Origin: an uncultured Verrucomicrobiota bacterium
GTDB lineage: Bacteria > Verrucomicrobiota > Verrucomicrobiia > Chthoniobacterales > JACTMZ01
Assembly (NCBI GenBank): GCA_903953565.1
Contig: CAJBKE010000002.1
Location: 39,862 to 103,861 of the forward strand
DNA: 64,000 nt
Direction of reading: 5' to 3'
Part shown: one piece after another, positions 57,323 to 64,000 of the stretch
Layout of the letters: every line of letters begins with the position of its first letter
Position numbering within the stretch: the stretch's first letter is position 1
Position numbers and translations under genes: made by a program
Notes under the pieces: generated by a model
Databases searched by the model: none
Seen by the model: only the letters and a program-made list of their open reading frames with translations
What the model was told of the DNA's origin: nothing

Positions 57323-58408
57323 CTATCTCGCTTTTTCAGCTGCTACTTTTCCCTCCATGCGGATGCAACTTCCCACTCGGGCGTAAGTGGTGCCCTGTAG
57401 GCGGATTGGCAGACGTAGCCCCCCCGGCGCTCTTCGTGTTTTAAGCATCGGGACGCCGCTTCCACTTTTTTCTACCCTGCGGATATCATCTGCCCCCGCC
57501 ACAGTCGCAACGCTGCCGCCTACGAGCAGCGGGGCAACGTAGAAGACAGCCTCGTTGGCCAGGCCCTCCTTGAAGAGCGTGCCGAGAGTGTGGCCACCGC
57601 CCTCGACCAGAACAGAGCGAACCCCGCGCTTGGCCAGGGTGCGCAAGGCGGCGCGAAGCGAGCGCTGGTGTAAAAGGATCGTTCTGTCGCGATGCGCGTC
57701 TGTGAAGACCTTTGCCCGACGTGGGACACTTCCGCGCGGAGCCCAGACAATGCGCCACGGTTGTTCGCCTTTGATGCCTCGCAAAGTCAGGGAGGGATCA
57801 TCCGCCCGCACCGTAGCGGCACCGACGAGGATGGCATCGACGCCCGCGCGAAGTTTCATGGCATCACGCCGCGCGGCTGGCGAAGTGATCCATTGGCCTT
57901 CGCCGGGCGGACGCGTCAAACGTCCGTCGAGCGACATGCCACACTTGGCTATGACCCAAGGTAAGCCGGTCCGCATGGCATGGTTGAACTCCGAGTTAAG
58001 GGCGTCGCACTCGGCTGCCAGGACATTGGTTTTCGTCTTTATCCCGGCCTTGTGCAGCGATTCGAGCGCCCTTCCGCAATGCTTCGGGTTGGGGTCGATC
58101 GTTCCGATCACCACACGGGCCACACCGGCTTCGATCAGGGCCCAGGTGCAGGGCGGGGTGCGCCCGTGGGTCGAGCAAGGCTCGAGTGTGATATAGGCCG
58201 TCGCGCCGCGCGCATCGGCGGACTTTCGCAACGATTTGAGTGCCTCGACCTCGGCGTGGGGCAGACCGGCGCGGCGGTGCCATCCCCGGCCGATGATGCG
58301 CCCGCTTTTGACAATGACGCACCCGACGGCGGGATTCGGCCGGGTGTGGCCCAGCCCCTTGCGGGCCAAGCGGATGGCCTCGCGCATGAATTTCTCGTCG
58401 GCGGCCAT
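57323..58408 (-). CDS. ribD: Bifunctional riboflavin biosynthesis deaminase/reductase
   Basis: A 361-residue enzyme that performs steps 2 and 3 of riboflavin synthesis. The deaminase domain has AVGCVIVKSGRIIGRGWHRR, the zinc motif PHAEVEAL and the PCSTHGRTPPCTWALIEAG site. The reductase domain begins WVIAKCGMSLDGRLTRPPGE and includes SVLVEGGGHTLGTLF. Near the C-terminus, GSGVPMLKTRR is encoded by a REP-like hairpin (57443-57465). The protein then resumes with TTYARVGSCIRMEGKV, like the normal family end. The start MAADEKFMREAIRLARKGLG is chosen because upstream codons overlap tRNA-His. Confidence 0.9.
   Translation of the reverse strand: MAADEKFMREAIRLARKGLGHTRPNPAVGCVIVKSGRIIGRGWHRRAGLPHAEVEALKSLRKSADARGATAYITLEPCSTHGRTPPCTWALIEAGVARVVIGTIDPNPKHCGRALESLHKAGIKTKTNVLAAECDALNSEFNHAMRTGLPWVIAKCGMSLDGRLTRPPGEGQWITSPAARRDAMKLRAGVDAILVGAATVRADDPSLTLRGIKGEQPWRIVWAPRGSVPRRAKVFTDAHRDRTILLHQRSLRAALRTLAKRGVRSVLVEGGGHTLGTLFKEGLANEAVFYVAPLLVGGSVATVAGADDIRRVEKSGSGVPMLKTRRAPGGLRLPIRLQGTTYARVGSCIRMEGKVAAEKAR
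57443..57465 (-). repeat. REP-like hairpin within the ribD coding region
   Basis: On the minus strand GTGG + AAGC-GGCGTCCCGAT-GCTT, sharing GTGGAAGCGGCGTCCC with the element at 37778. It is read in frame by ribD. Confidence 0.6.
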
Positions 58409-58419
58409 AAAAGAGGAAG

Positions 58420-58492
58420 GGTGGCCGACGGGACTCGAACCCGCAACAACCGGAATCACAATCCGGGGCTCTGCCATTGAGCTACGGCCACC
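58420..58492 (-). tRNA. tRNA-His (GTG)
   Basis: The acceptor GTGGCCG pairs with CGGCCAC. An extra 5' G faces discriminator C, the hallmark of tRNA-His. The anticodon stem CCGGA/TCCGG with loop TTGTGAT gives GTG. The 3' CCA is not encoded. The ribD start lies 12 bases downstream on the same strand. Confidence 0.95.
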
Positions 58493-58544
58493 GTTGGCGA
58501 AGCGGAATAATTAGGTCGGGGGCGGGGCGGTGTCAAACAGGAGG

Positions 58545-58573
58545 AAGTTGAGGGTTGAGGGATGAGCGTTGAG
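58545..58573 (+). repeat. 29-base direct repeat, copy 1
   Basis: AAGTTGAGGGTTGAGGGATG followed by AGCGTTGAG. It is 28 of 29 identical to copy 2 at 59154. Both copies lie just upstream of a gene start. It contains several GAGGG words that could look like ribosome-binding sites. Confidence 0.7.
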
Positions 58574-58591
58574 AGAAGAGGCTTTGTCAGC

Positions 58592-59149
58592 ATGCAACCT
58601 TGGCTCGGGAGATGTTTGCTCTATCCGCTGGCCGCGGCGATCGCGGGCTGTGCGCCCCTGAGCGAGACAACCGTCTTTTACACGCCGGTGTCGGACCGGT
58701 ATTACCCGCCAAAAACCAAGAAGAGCGAGATTCCCGTTTTGTCCGAACCGCCTGCTTGGCCGCACCGCGTGATCGGCCGTTTCGCCATGCAGTCGGACCG
58801 TGGCTATCGCTTCGTTCACAAGGCGATCCTTTACAACGCCCGCTTGCAGGGCGCCGACGCGGTGATCATTCGCAAACTGGTCCAAGATGTGCGCGAGACC
58901 TACAACTATATCCCGCCCGGCTGGGACAGCGTTCCGCAGTCCAACGTCCTCTACCAGCAGGTGCAAAATAATCAGGGCCAATGGGTCACGGTCCCGCAGG
59001 TTTACACGACATACGTTCCTGTTTTTCGTCCTGGCCGAACCGTAGTCAAGGACTCGGAATGGGCCGACGTGACCGCCGAAATGGTGGTGCGTCGCGGCAA
59101 GCAACCGATGGCTTCTCCCGAGCCGTCGCAAATCGAGTTGCCGAGGTGA
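58592..59149 (+). CDS. Lipoprotein of unknown function
   Basis: A 185-residue protein with signal peptide MQPWLGRCLLYPLAAAIAGC; LAAAIAGC is a lipobox with the cysteine as the lipidation site. The mature part contains tyrosine-rich, proline-rich segments (TTVFYTPVSDRYYPPKTKKS) and a conserved-looking core HRVIGRFAMQSDRGYRFVHK and LYNARLQGADAVIIRKLVQD. The latter resembles heavy-metal-binding YbjQ-like or lipoprotein folds only weakly. I do not assign a family. ATG 58562 is an alternative start but would place the repeat in the coding region. Confidence 0.6.
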   Translation: MQPWLGRCLLYPLAAAIAGCAPLSETTVFYTPVSDRYYPPKTKKSEIPVLSEPPAWPHRVIGRFAMQSDRGYRFVHKAILYNARLQGADAVIIRKLVQDVRETYNYIPPGWDSVPQSNVLYQQVQNNQGQWVTVPQVYTTYVPVFRPGRTVVKDSEWADVTAEMVVRRGKQPMASPEPSQIELPR

Positions 59150-59153
59150 CGGA

Positions 59154-59182
59154 AAGTTGAGGGTTGAGGGATGAGAGTTGAG
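59154..59182 (+). repeat. 29-base direct repeat, copy 2
   Basis: AAGTTGAGGGTTGAGGGATG followed by AGAGTTGAG, one base different from copy 1 at 58545. The two copies flank the lipoprotein gene like boundary repeats. Confidence 0.7.
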
Positions 59183-59198
59183 GGAGGAGGCTGACGCA

Positions 59199-60179
59199 AT
59201 GACCGAACTCGAGGAGCGGACGCACGGATGTTTGCTCGGGGCATTCTTGGGCGACGCCTTGGCCATGCCCGTGCATTGGTACTACGACCGGGCGGCTTTG
59301 GCGCGTGATTACGGGACAGTTAGCGAGTTGGTGGCGCCAAAGAATCCGCATGCGGACAGCATTCTTTGGCGATCGAGTTACTCGGCGCTGAATGCCAAGG
59401 GCGAGATCCTGCACGATCAGGCCGAGTTTTGGGGGCGGCGCGGCGTGCACTACCACCAGTTTCTCCGCGCGGGGGAAAACACGCTGAATATGCAGCTTGC
59501 GCTCCAGCTGCTGGCGTCGCTGCGCGAGTGCAGCGGCTACGATCGGGACGATTACACGCGGCGCTACATCGATTTCATGACCACGCCCGGGCGCCACCGC
59601 GATACCTATGTCGAAGAGTGCCACCGGAATTTCTTCACCAAATACGCGCGCGGCAAAAAGCCCGGGGATTGCGGGGGCGATGACATCCACATCGGTGGCT
59701 TGGCTCATGTGCCCGTCCTGGCTGTCTGGTATGCCAACGACGAGCCTGCCGCGCTTGCGGCTGTGCGCGAGCAGGTGCGCGCTACCCACCGCGGGGAACT
59801 TGTCGAAACAGCGGCGCGCGACCTGACCAAAATGCTTGTCGCCATTTTGAACGGCGCGCCGGTGCGCGAGAGCATCGAGGAGTTTGGCAATGGTTGGGTC
59901 GGTCGCAAAAAACTGGAGGCTTGGGCGGCGCGGCCTGATGAAGAGGTGATCGGCGCCGTGCTCAGTCCGGCCTGCTACCTTGCGGACGCCTTTCCCGCGT
60001 CGCTCTTTCTCGCGTGGAAATACGCGGACAGCTTGGAGTCAGCCTTGGTGGCCAACGCCAACCTGGGCGGCGACAACTGCCACCGCGGTATCGTGGTCGG
60101 CGCGCTGGTCGGCGCGGGTGGAGCACCGGTTCCGGAGCGTTGGGAACGCGGACTTCTTTGCCGGGAATTGCTCGGGTGA
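59199..60179 (+). CDS. ADP-ribosylglycohydrolase family protein
   Basis: A 326-residue protein of the ADP-ribosylhydrolase superfamily, which removes ADP-ribose from proteins or small molecules using two magnesium ions. The N-terminal GCLLGAFLGDALAMPVHWYY is typical. The C-terminal site, normally G-G-D-T-D-T, reads NLGGDNCHRGIVVGALVGAG, so the second and third metal ligands are changed. A central block, CGGDDIHIGGLAHVPVLAVW, is also unusual. It may belong to the crystallin J1-like branch or have altered activity. The start MTELEERTHG follows the direct repeat. It overlaps the next gene by GTGA. Confidence 0.75.
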   Translation: MTELEERTHGCLLGAFLGDALAMPVHWYYDRAALARDYGTVSELVAPKNPHADSILWRSSYSALNAKGEILHDQAEFWGRRGVHYHQFLRAGENTLNMQLALQLLASLRECSGYDRDDYTRRYIDFMTTPGRHRDTYVEECHRNFFTKYARGKKPGDCGGDDIHIGGLAHVPVLAVWYANDEPAALAAVREQVRATHRGELVETAARDLTKMLVAILNGAPVRESIEEFGNGWVGRKKLEAWAARPDEEVIGAVLSPACYLADAFPASLFLAWKYADSLESALVANANLGGDNCHRGIVVGALVGAGGAPVPERWERGLLCRELLG

Positions 60180-60898
60180 ACCGCGCGCTGCTCATCGTTG
60201 TCCTGCTCGCGGCCGGCTGTGTCAGCAAACCCGACCTTCCTCCGGACATCCGCAAAGAAACACACCGCGTCGACGTGCGGGGTGAGAATGTCGCGGTAGA
60301 TTTCTATTATCGCCCCGATGGTGTCGCCCGGCCCCTTGCCGTGGTTGTTCACGGTTTTATGGCCAACAAGCAACGCATGGCGCATTGGGGTGTGATCTTG
60401 GCGCGTGAGGGGTTCGTGGTCGCCGTGCCGACCAACCCGACTTACGCCAACGACGATCGTAATGCCGCGGCCATCGTTGCCTTGGTCGAAGGCGGGCGAG
60501 CCGGTCAGTGGCCGGTTTCAGCGCGGACCGACGGCCGTGCTGTCCTTGTTGGTTTTTCCCGCGGCGGACTCGAGACAATCCTGGCCGCATCCGCGCTCGG
60601 GGATCGTGCCGACGCATGGATCGGACTCGATCCGGTCGACCTTAATGGCAAAGGCAAAGCTGCGGCGGCGAGGGTTCGTGTTCCTGGTCTCGCCCTGCTG
60701 GCCGATCCGCAACCGCTCAATGCCAACGGCAATGCGCGCTCCATGCTCGACGCTTACGCCGGTCCGCTCGAAGTTGTCGCTGTTCCCAATTCCTCACACC
60801 TCGACGGCGAGTCGCCTCGCCGCAACGGGAAATTTTCCGAGTTCGAGAGGCCGGTGATCTGTTTCTTGCGCTCCGCTTTCCGGTCGGTTGATTTGTAA
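60176..60898 (+). CDS. Lipoprotein alpha/beta hydrolase
   Basis: A 240-residue protein starting at GTG 60176, which overlaps the previous stop (GTGA). The N-terminus VNRALLIVVLLAAGCVSKP is a lipoprotein signal with lipobox LAAGC. The hydrolase core has the oxyanion segment AVVVHGFMANKQRMAHWG, the nucleophile elbow VLVGFSRGGLETIL (GxSxG with Ser), an acid in WIGLDPVDLN or ALLADPQPLN, and histidine in VPNSSHLDGES. It resembles the chlorophyllase/PAF-acetylhydrolase-like branch in layout. The substrate is unknown. Coupling to an ADP-ribosylglycohydrolase is uncommon. Confidence 0.7.
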   Translation: MNRALLIVVLLAAGCVSKPDLPPDIRKETHRVDVRGENVAVDFYYRPDGVARPLAVVVHGFMANKQRMAHWGVILAREGFVVAVPTNPTYANDDRNAAAIVALVEGGRAGQWPVSARTDGRAVLVGFSRGGLETILAASALGDRADAWIGLDPVDLNGKGKAAAARVRVPGLALLADPQPLNANGNARSMLDAYAGPLEVVAVPNSSHLDGESPRRNGKFSEFERPVICFLRSAFRSVDL

Positions 60899-60929
60899 TC
60901 AGCCGGGGAGGCGTCGCTTGCCCGCTTCC

Positions 60930-60996
60930 GGTGGATCGCGATGTCCCTGTCGCGATTTTTCAGGTGAGTTATCGCGCCGGGACGGCGCGATCCACC
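60930..60996. repeat. REPIN-like inverted pair, GTGGATCG subfamily
   Basis: The left unit is GTGG + ATCGCGATG-TCCC-TGTCGCGAT; the inverted right unit is ATCGCGCCG-GGA-CGGCGCGAT + CCAC. It lies between two convergent genes. Confidence 0.8.
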
Positions 60997-61015
60997 ATTA
61001 AAGGCCGCGCACTTT

Positions 61016-62815
61016 TCAGCCCAAATGCTGGAGAATTGTTCGCTCCTCGGCTTTCAATTCGGGTGGGAATTTGTTTCCGATCTCGGCGAAAAATTCGTCG
61101 TTCGAGTGAACTTGTTCACCGAGCGTGGACGGGTTTTCGGCCATCAGCGCCTCGAAGCGGTTTTCCGCATATTCCAACCCGCGCCAATCGAGGTCGCTGT
61201 AACTCGGCACGACGCCGAGGGGGCTTTCGCGTCCCTCAGCCGTTCCGCGGCAGCGTCCGATGATCCACAACAGCACACGCAGGTTCTCGCCGAAACCGGG
61301 CCAAAAAAATTTGCCGTTGCCATCCTTGCGGAACCAATTGACGTGGAAAATGCGCGGTTGGTGCGCCCCGAATTTCTCGCCCATGTCGAGCCAGTGGCGG
61401 AAGTAATCGCCCATGTGGTAACCGCAGAAGGGAAGCATGGCCATCGGATCGCGGCGCAAGGCCCCGACCTTTCCTTCGGCCGCGGCGGTTTGCTCCGAGG
61501 ACAGTGTCGCCCCGGTAAATGTGCCGTGGTTCCAATCGCGCGTTTCGAAGACGAGCGGAATGTCATTCATACGCCGTCCGCCAAAAATGATCGCATCGAC
61601 CGGCACACCATCCGGATTTTCCCACTCGGGATCAATGGACGGACAATTCCGCGCGGGCGCGGTAAAGCGTGAATTGGGATGCGCGGACGGCTTTCCGCAC
61701 CCCGGCGTCCAGTCTTCGCCTAGCCAGCTGATCAAATGTTCGGGCGGTTCTTCGGTCATGCCCTCCCACCAAACGTCGCCATCATCGGTCAGGGCGACAT
61801 TGGTGAAAATACTGTCCTTGCGGCACGACTCCATGGCGTTGGGATTCGTTTTGTAGGACGTGCCCGGCGCGACGCCGAACCAACCGGCCTCGGGATTGAT
61901 GGCGCGCGGTTTTCCGTCCGGTCCGGGAACGATCCAAGCGATGTCGTCGCCTACCGTGGTCACCTTGCAGTCCTTGAGTGCGTCCGGTGGGACGAGCATG
62001 GCGAAATTGGTTTTGCCGCAGGCGCTGGGGAAGGCGGCTGTAACGTAACTTTTTTCCCCGTCCGGCGTCTCAATGCCGAGGATGAGCATGTGCTCGGCCA
62101 TCCATCCCTCGTCGCGCCCGATGGCCGAGGCAATGCGCAGGGCGAGACACTTTTTCCCCAATAGGGCATTGCCGCCGTAGCCGCTGCCGTAGCTCATGAT
62201 GAGCCGTTCTTCGGGAAAATGCGCGATCGTCGTGTCATCCGGATCGCAGGGCCACGGAACGTCTTTTTTGCCATCGGTCAGCGGATAGCCCGCCGAGTGC
62301 AGGCATTTGACGAAATCGCCATCCGCACCAAGCACGTCGAGCACCAGTTGTCCGATGCGGGTCATGATGCGCATGTTGACCACGACGTAAGGGGAGTCCG
62401 TGATTTCCACGCCAACGCGCGCGATCTTGGATCCAACTGGGCCCATGCTGAAAGGAATGACATACATGGTCCTCCCGCGCATGCAGCCGCGGTAAAGGCC
62501 ACCCAGCTTCTCTTTCATCACGGCCGGGTCTTCCCAATTGTTGGTTGGACCGGCGTCATCTTTCAATCGGCTGCAAATGAAGGTCCGTTTTTCCACCCGG
62601 GCCACATCGCGCGGGTCGGAGCGGACAAGGAGGCAATTGGGGCGCTTCTTTTCATTGAGGCGAATGGCGGAGCCGGATTCGACCATCAGCTGGCGGAGGC
62701 GCTTGTCTTCATCCTCCGACCCGTCGCACCAGACGACGCGTTCCGGCTGGCACAGTCCTCTGACCCCCTCGACCCAAGCGAGAAGCGCTTTGTTTTGCGT
62801 TGGGACGGAGCTCAT
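61016..62815 (-). CDS. pckG: Phosphoenolpyruvate carboxykinase (GTP)
   Basis: A 599-residue enzyme that interconverts oxaloacetate and PEP with GTP in gluconeogenesis. The P-loop with the GTP-type catalytic cysteine is [20 protein letters not shown]. Other family blocks are [40 protein letters not shown] and [20 protein letters not shown], plus [20 protein letters not shown] near the end. ATG 62815 ([17 protein letters not shown]) fits the family start; the frame continues upstream across the divergent gene but without support. Length matches the usual 600-620. Confidence 0.97.
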   Translation of the reverse strand: MSSVPTQNKALLAWVEGVRGLCQPERVVWCDGSEDEDKRLRQLMVESGSAIRLNEKKRPNCLLVRSDPRDVARVEKRTFICSRLKDDAGPTNNWEDPAVMKEKLGGLYRGCMRGRTMYVIPFSMGPVGSKIARVGVEITDSPYVVVNMRIMTRIGQLVLDVLGADGDFVKCLHSAGYPLTDGKKDVPWPCDPDDTTIAHFPEERLIMSYGSGYGGNALLGKKCLALRIASAIGRDEGWMAEHMLILGIETPDGEKSYVTAAFPSACGKTNFAMLVPPDALKDCKVTTVGDDIAWIVPGPDGKPRAINPEAGWFGVAPGTSYKTNPNAMESCRKDSIFTNVALTDDGDVWWEGMTEEPPEHLISWLGEDWTPGCGKPSAHPNSRFTAPARNCPSIDPEWENPDGVPVDAIIFGGRRMNDIPLVFETRDWNHGTFTGATLSSEQTAAAEGKVGALRRDPMAMLPFCGYHMGDYFRHWLDMGEKFGAHQPRIFHVNWFRKDGNGKFFWPGFGENLRVLLWIIGRCRGTAEGRESPLGVVPSYSDLDWRGLEYAENRFEALMAENPSTLGEQVHSNDEFFAEIGNKFPPELKAEERTILQHLG

Positions 62816-62953
62816 GTTTTCAAGGCCACTTTGCCGCTGCCTGTGCGCCTTGGCAATGTCCGCCCGCGAGGCATTTTTTTGAACGTCTGTCCGCTTGGCC
62901 TTGTCGCAAACATCGCAATCGGGAGGAAGGCTCCCAGTCGCGAACGCTTCTCT

Positions 62954-63916
62954 ATGATTTCGGTCAATGATCTGAAGAAAAATTTCGGAACCAAAGCAGC
63001 AGTGGACGGGGTGACCTTTCGCGTCGACAAAGGGGAGATCCTCGGTTTCCTCGGGCCCAATGGCGCCGGCAAGTCGACGACCATGCGTATCATCACCGGC
63101 TTCCTCCCGCCAACCTCCGGTTCGGCCAGGGTAGGGGACTTCGACGTAGAGGAGCAGCCGGTCGAAGCCAAGCGGCTGATCGGATACTTGCCGGAGAATG
63201 CACCGTGTTACAGCGACATGACCGTTGCGGGGTTCCTCGGATTCTGCGGAGAGGCGCGCGGATTGCGCGGGAGCAAACTCAAAGATGCCGTCGAGTGCGC
63301 CATCGCCACGTGTTTCCTCGAGCCGGTCGTGCACCAAAGCATCGACACGCTGTCGAAGGGTTACCGTCACCGCACCTGTCTGGCACAATCCATTTTGCAT
63401 GATCCTCCGGTGCTGGTCCTTGATGAGCCGACCGACGGACTCGATCCGAACCAGAAGCATGAGGTGCGTTCGCTCATCCGGCGGATGGGCAAAAACAAAG
63501 CGATCATTTTTTCCACCCACATCCTCGAGGAAGTGGAGGCGGTGTGCACGCGGGCCATCATCATCGACCGCGGACGCATCGTGGCCAACGGCACGCCTGA
63601 CGAATTGAAAGGGCGGGCTGTGGGGGCCGGGACGATTGTGCTGCGCGCGGAGGACCGGGGGGGCGCCGCGTTGCGGCCATTTTTGGAAAAACTGGAGGGG
63701 TGCTCTGCGGTGGAGGTGTCGGAGGAGCAGCCGGCTGCTCTGCGGCTGCATCCTAAGGACGCCTCCACCGCATCCGCTCTCGCTGCGCGCGTGCACGAAC
63801 TGGCCGTGCGGGAAAAATGGAAGCTCGTCGAGCTGCGCATCGAGCAGGGTCGCCTCGATGATGTCTTCCGCTCGATCACATTGCCAGATACGGCGCCGGG
63901 GAGGGAGGCAAAGTGA
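62954..63916 (+). CDS. ABC transporter ATP-binding protein (GldA/CcmA-like)
   Basis: A 320-residue ATPase. Walker A is [17 protein letters not shown], the Q-loop region is [11 protein letters not shown], the signature is [20 protein letters not shown] (LSKGY in place of LSGGQ), Walker B is [13 protein letters not shown] and the H-loop is [14 protein letters not shown]-terminal domain ([20 protein letters not shown]) follows, as in GldA-type exporters linked to gliding or ABC-2 permeases. The start [20 protein letters not shown] is chosen. The stop overlaps ATG 63916 (TGATG), where a permease would be expected, but a REP element begins 24 bases later. Confidence 0.88.
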   Translation: MISVNDLKKNFGTKAAVDGVTFRVDKGEILGFLGPNGAGKSTTMRIITGFLPPTSGSARVGDFDVEEQPVEAKRLIGYLPENAPCYSDMTVAGFLGFCGEARGLRGSKLKDAVECAIATCFLEPVVHQSIDTLSKGYRHRTCLAQSILHDPPVLVLDEPTDGLDPNQKHEVRSLIRRMGKNKAIIFSTHILEEVEAVCTRAIIIDRGRIVANGTPDELKGRAVGAGTIVLRAEDRGGAALRPFLEKLEGCSAVEVSEEQPAALRLHPKDASTASALAARVHELAVREKWKLVELRIEQGRLDDVFRSITLPDTAPGREAK

Positions 63917-63939
63917 TGCTTTCCTCGCTGTCTCATTTT

Positions 63940-64000
63940 GTAGCGGCGGTCTGTGACCGCCGGTGCCTACTCGGAAAGTTTCCGGCGGTCACAGACCGCC
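63940..64000. repeat. REPIN-like inverted pair, GTAGCGGCGGTC subfamily, running off the window end
   Basis: GTAG + CGGCGGTC-TGT-GACCGCCG on the left, and CGGCGGTC-ACA-GACCGCC on the right at the window edge. The preceding bases CATTTTGTAG are identical to those at the 15345 element read on the minus strand. Confidence 0.75.

Overview
The window is GC-rich, almost fully coding bacterial chromosome with a standard housekeeping core. I infer a Gram-negative bacterium, most likely Verrucomicrobiota. The pointers are outer-membrane barrels, Wza/Wzc-type polysaccharide export, a TonB/ExbBD-like set, a PEP-CTERM sorting signal, a DUF2723 protein, GTP-type PEP carboxykinase, a short EF-Ts, and many REP-like intergenic hairpins. 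The phylum is an inference from gene content; no 16S gene is present. I see no prophage, complete insertion sequence, CRISPR array or rRNA gene.

Layout. 1-6.1 kb: 3' end of lysS, an MFS transporter, then an exopolysaccharide export set (outer-membrane barrel, Wza-like protein, Wzc-like tyrosine kinase) and tRNA-Phe. 6.2-12.3 kb is the most accessory-like part: a DUF72 protein, a channel-like membrane protein, katG, a broken PEP-CTERM gene, two small divergent ribbon-helix-helix-type genes and several REP elements. 12.3-28.1 kb: glycosyltransferase and metallopeptidase, tyrS, slyD, a CYTH-like gene with a split chromate transporter, LolC/E-like permease, fabG, sixA, an OGG-type glycosylase, TonB/ExbB/ExbD-like genes, def, and a large DUF2723-TPR protein. 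28.2-35.4 kb, minus strand: a complete phototrophy operon, rhodopsin - crtE - crtI - crtB - crtY - blh - methyltransferase - yhbY. 35.7-40.7 kb: a TrkA-N protein, pyrE, parA, a cell-wall amidase and ymdB. 40.7-55.0 kb: the transcription/translation superoperon tRNA-Thr - tuf - tRNA-Trp - secE - nusG - rplKAJL - rpoBC - rpsB - tsf. 55-64 kb: a DEAD-box helicase, an outer-membrane protein, ribD, tRNA-His, a lipoprotein, an ADP-ribosylglycohydrolase with a coupled lipoprotein hydrolase, pckG and an ABC ATPase.

How the genes work together. The phototrophy operon makes GGPP (CrtE), phytoene (CrtB), lycopene (CrtI), beta-carotene (CrtY) and retinal (Blh), which would load a predicted outward proton pump with D95/T99/E106 and retinal lysine K232. 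A strong intrinsic terminator sits between the rhodopsin gene and crtE, so the opsin is probably expressed well above the pigment enzymes. All downstream cistrons overlap by 4-8 bases, which suggests translational coupling.

The most unusual feature is a set of REP/REPIN-like palindromes. Each unit is a GTAG or GTGG tetranucleotide followed by a hairpin, usually paired in inverted orientation. At least five sequence subfamilies occur, with more than a dozen copies. Several copies are built into genes: they supply the crtE stop and crtI start, the end of yhbY, the stop of a ykgJ-like gene, and an in-frame segment of ribD. No RAYT transposase lies in the window.
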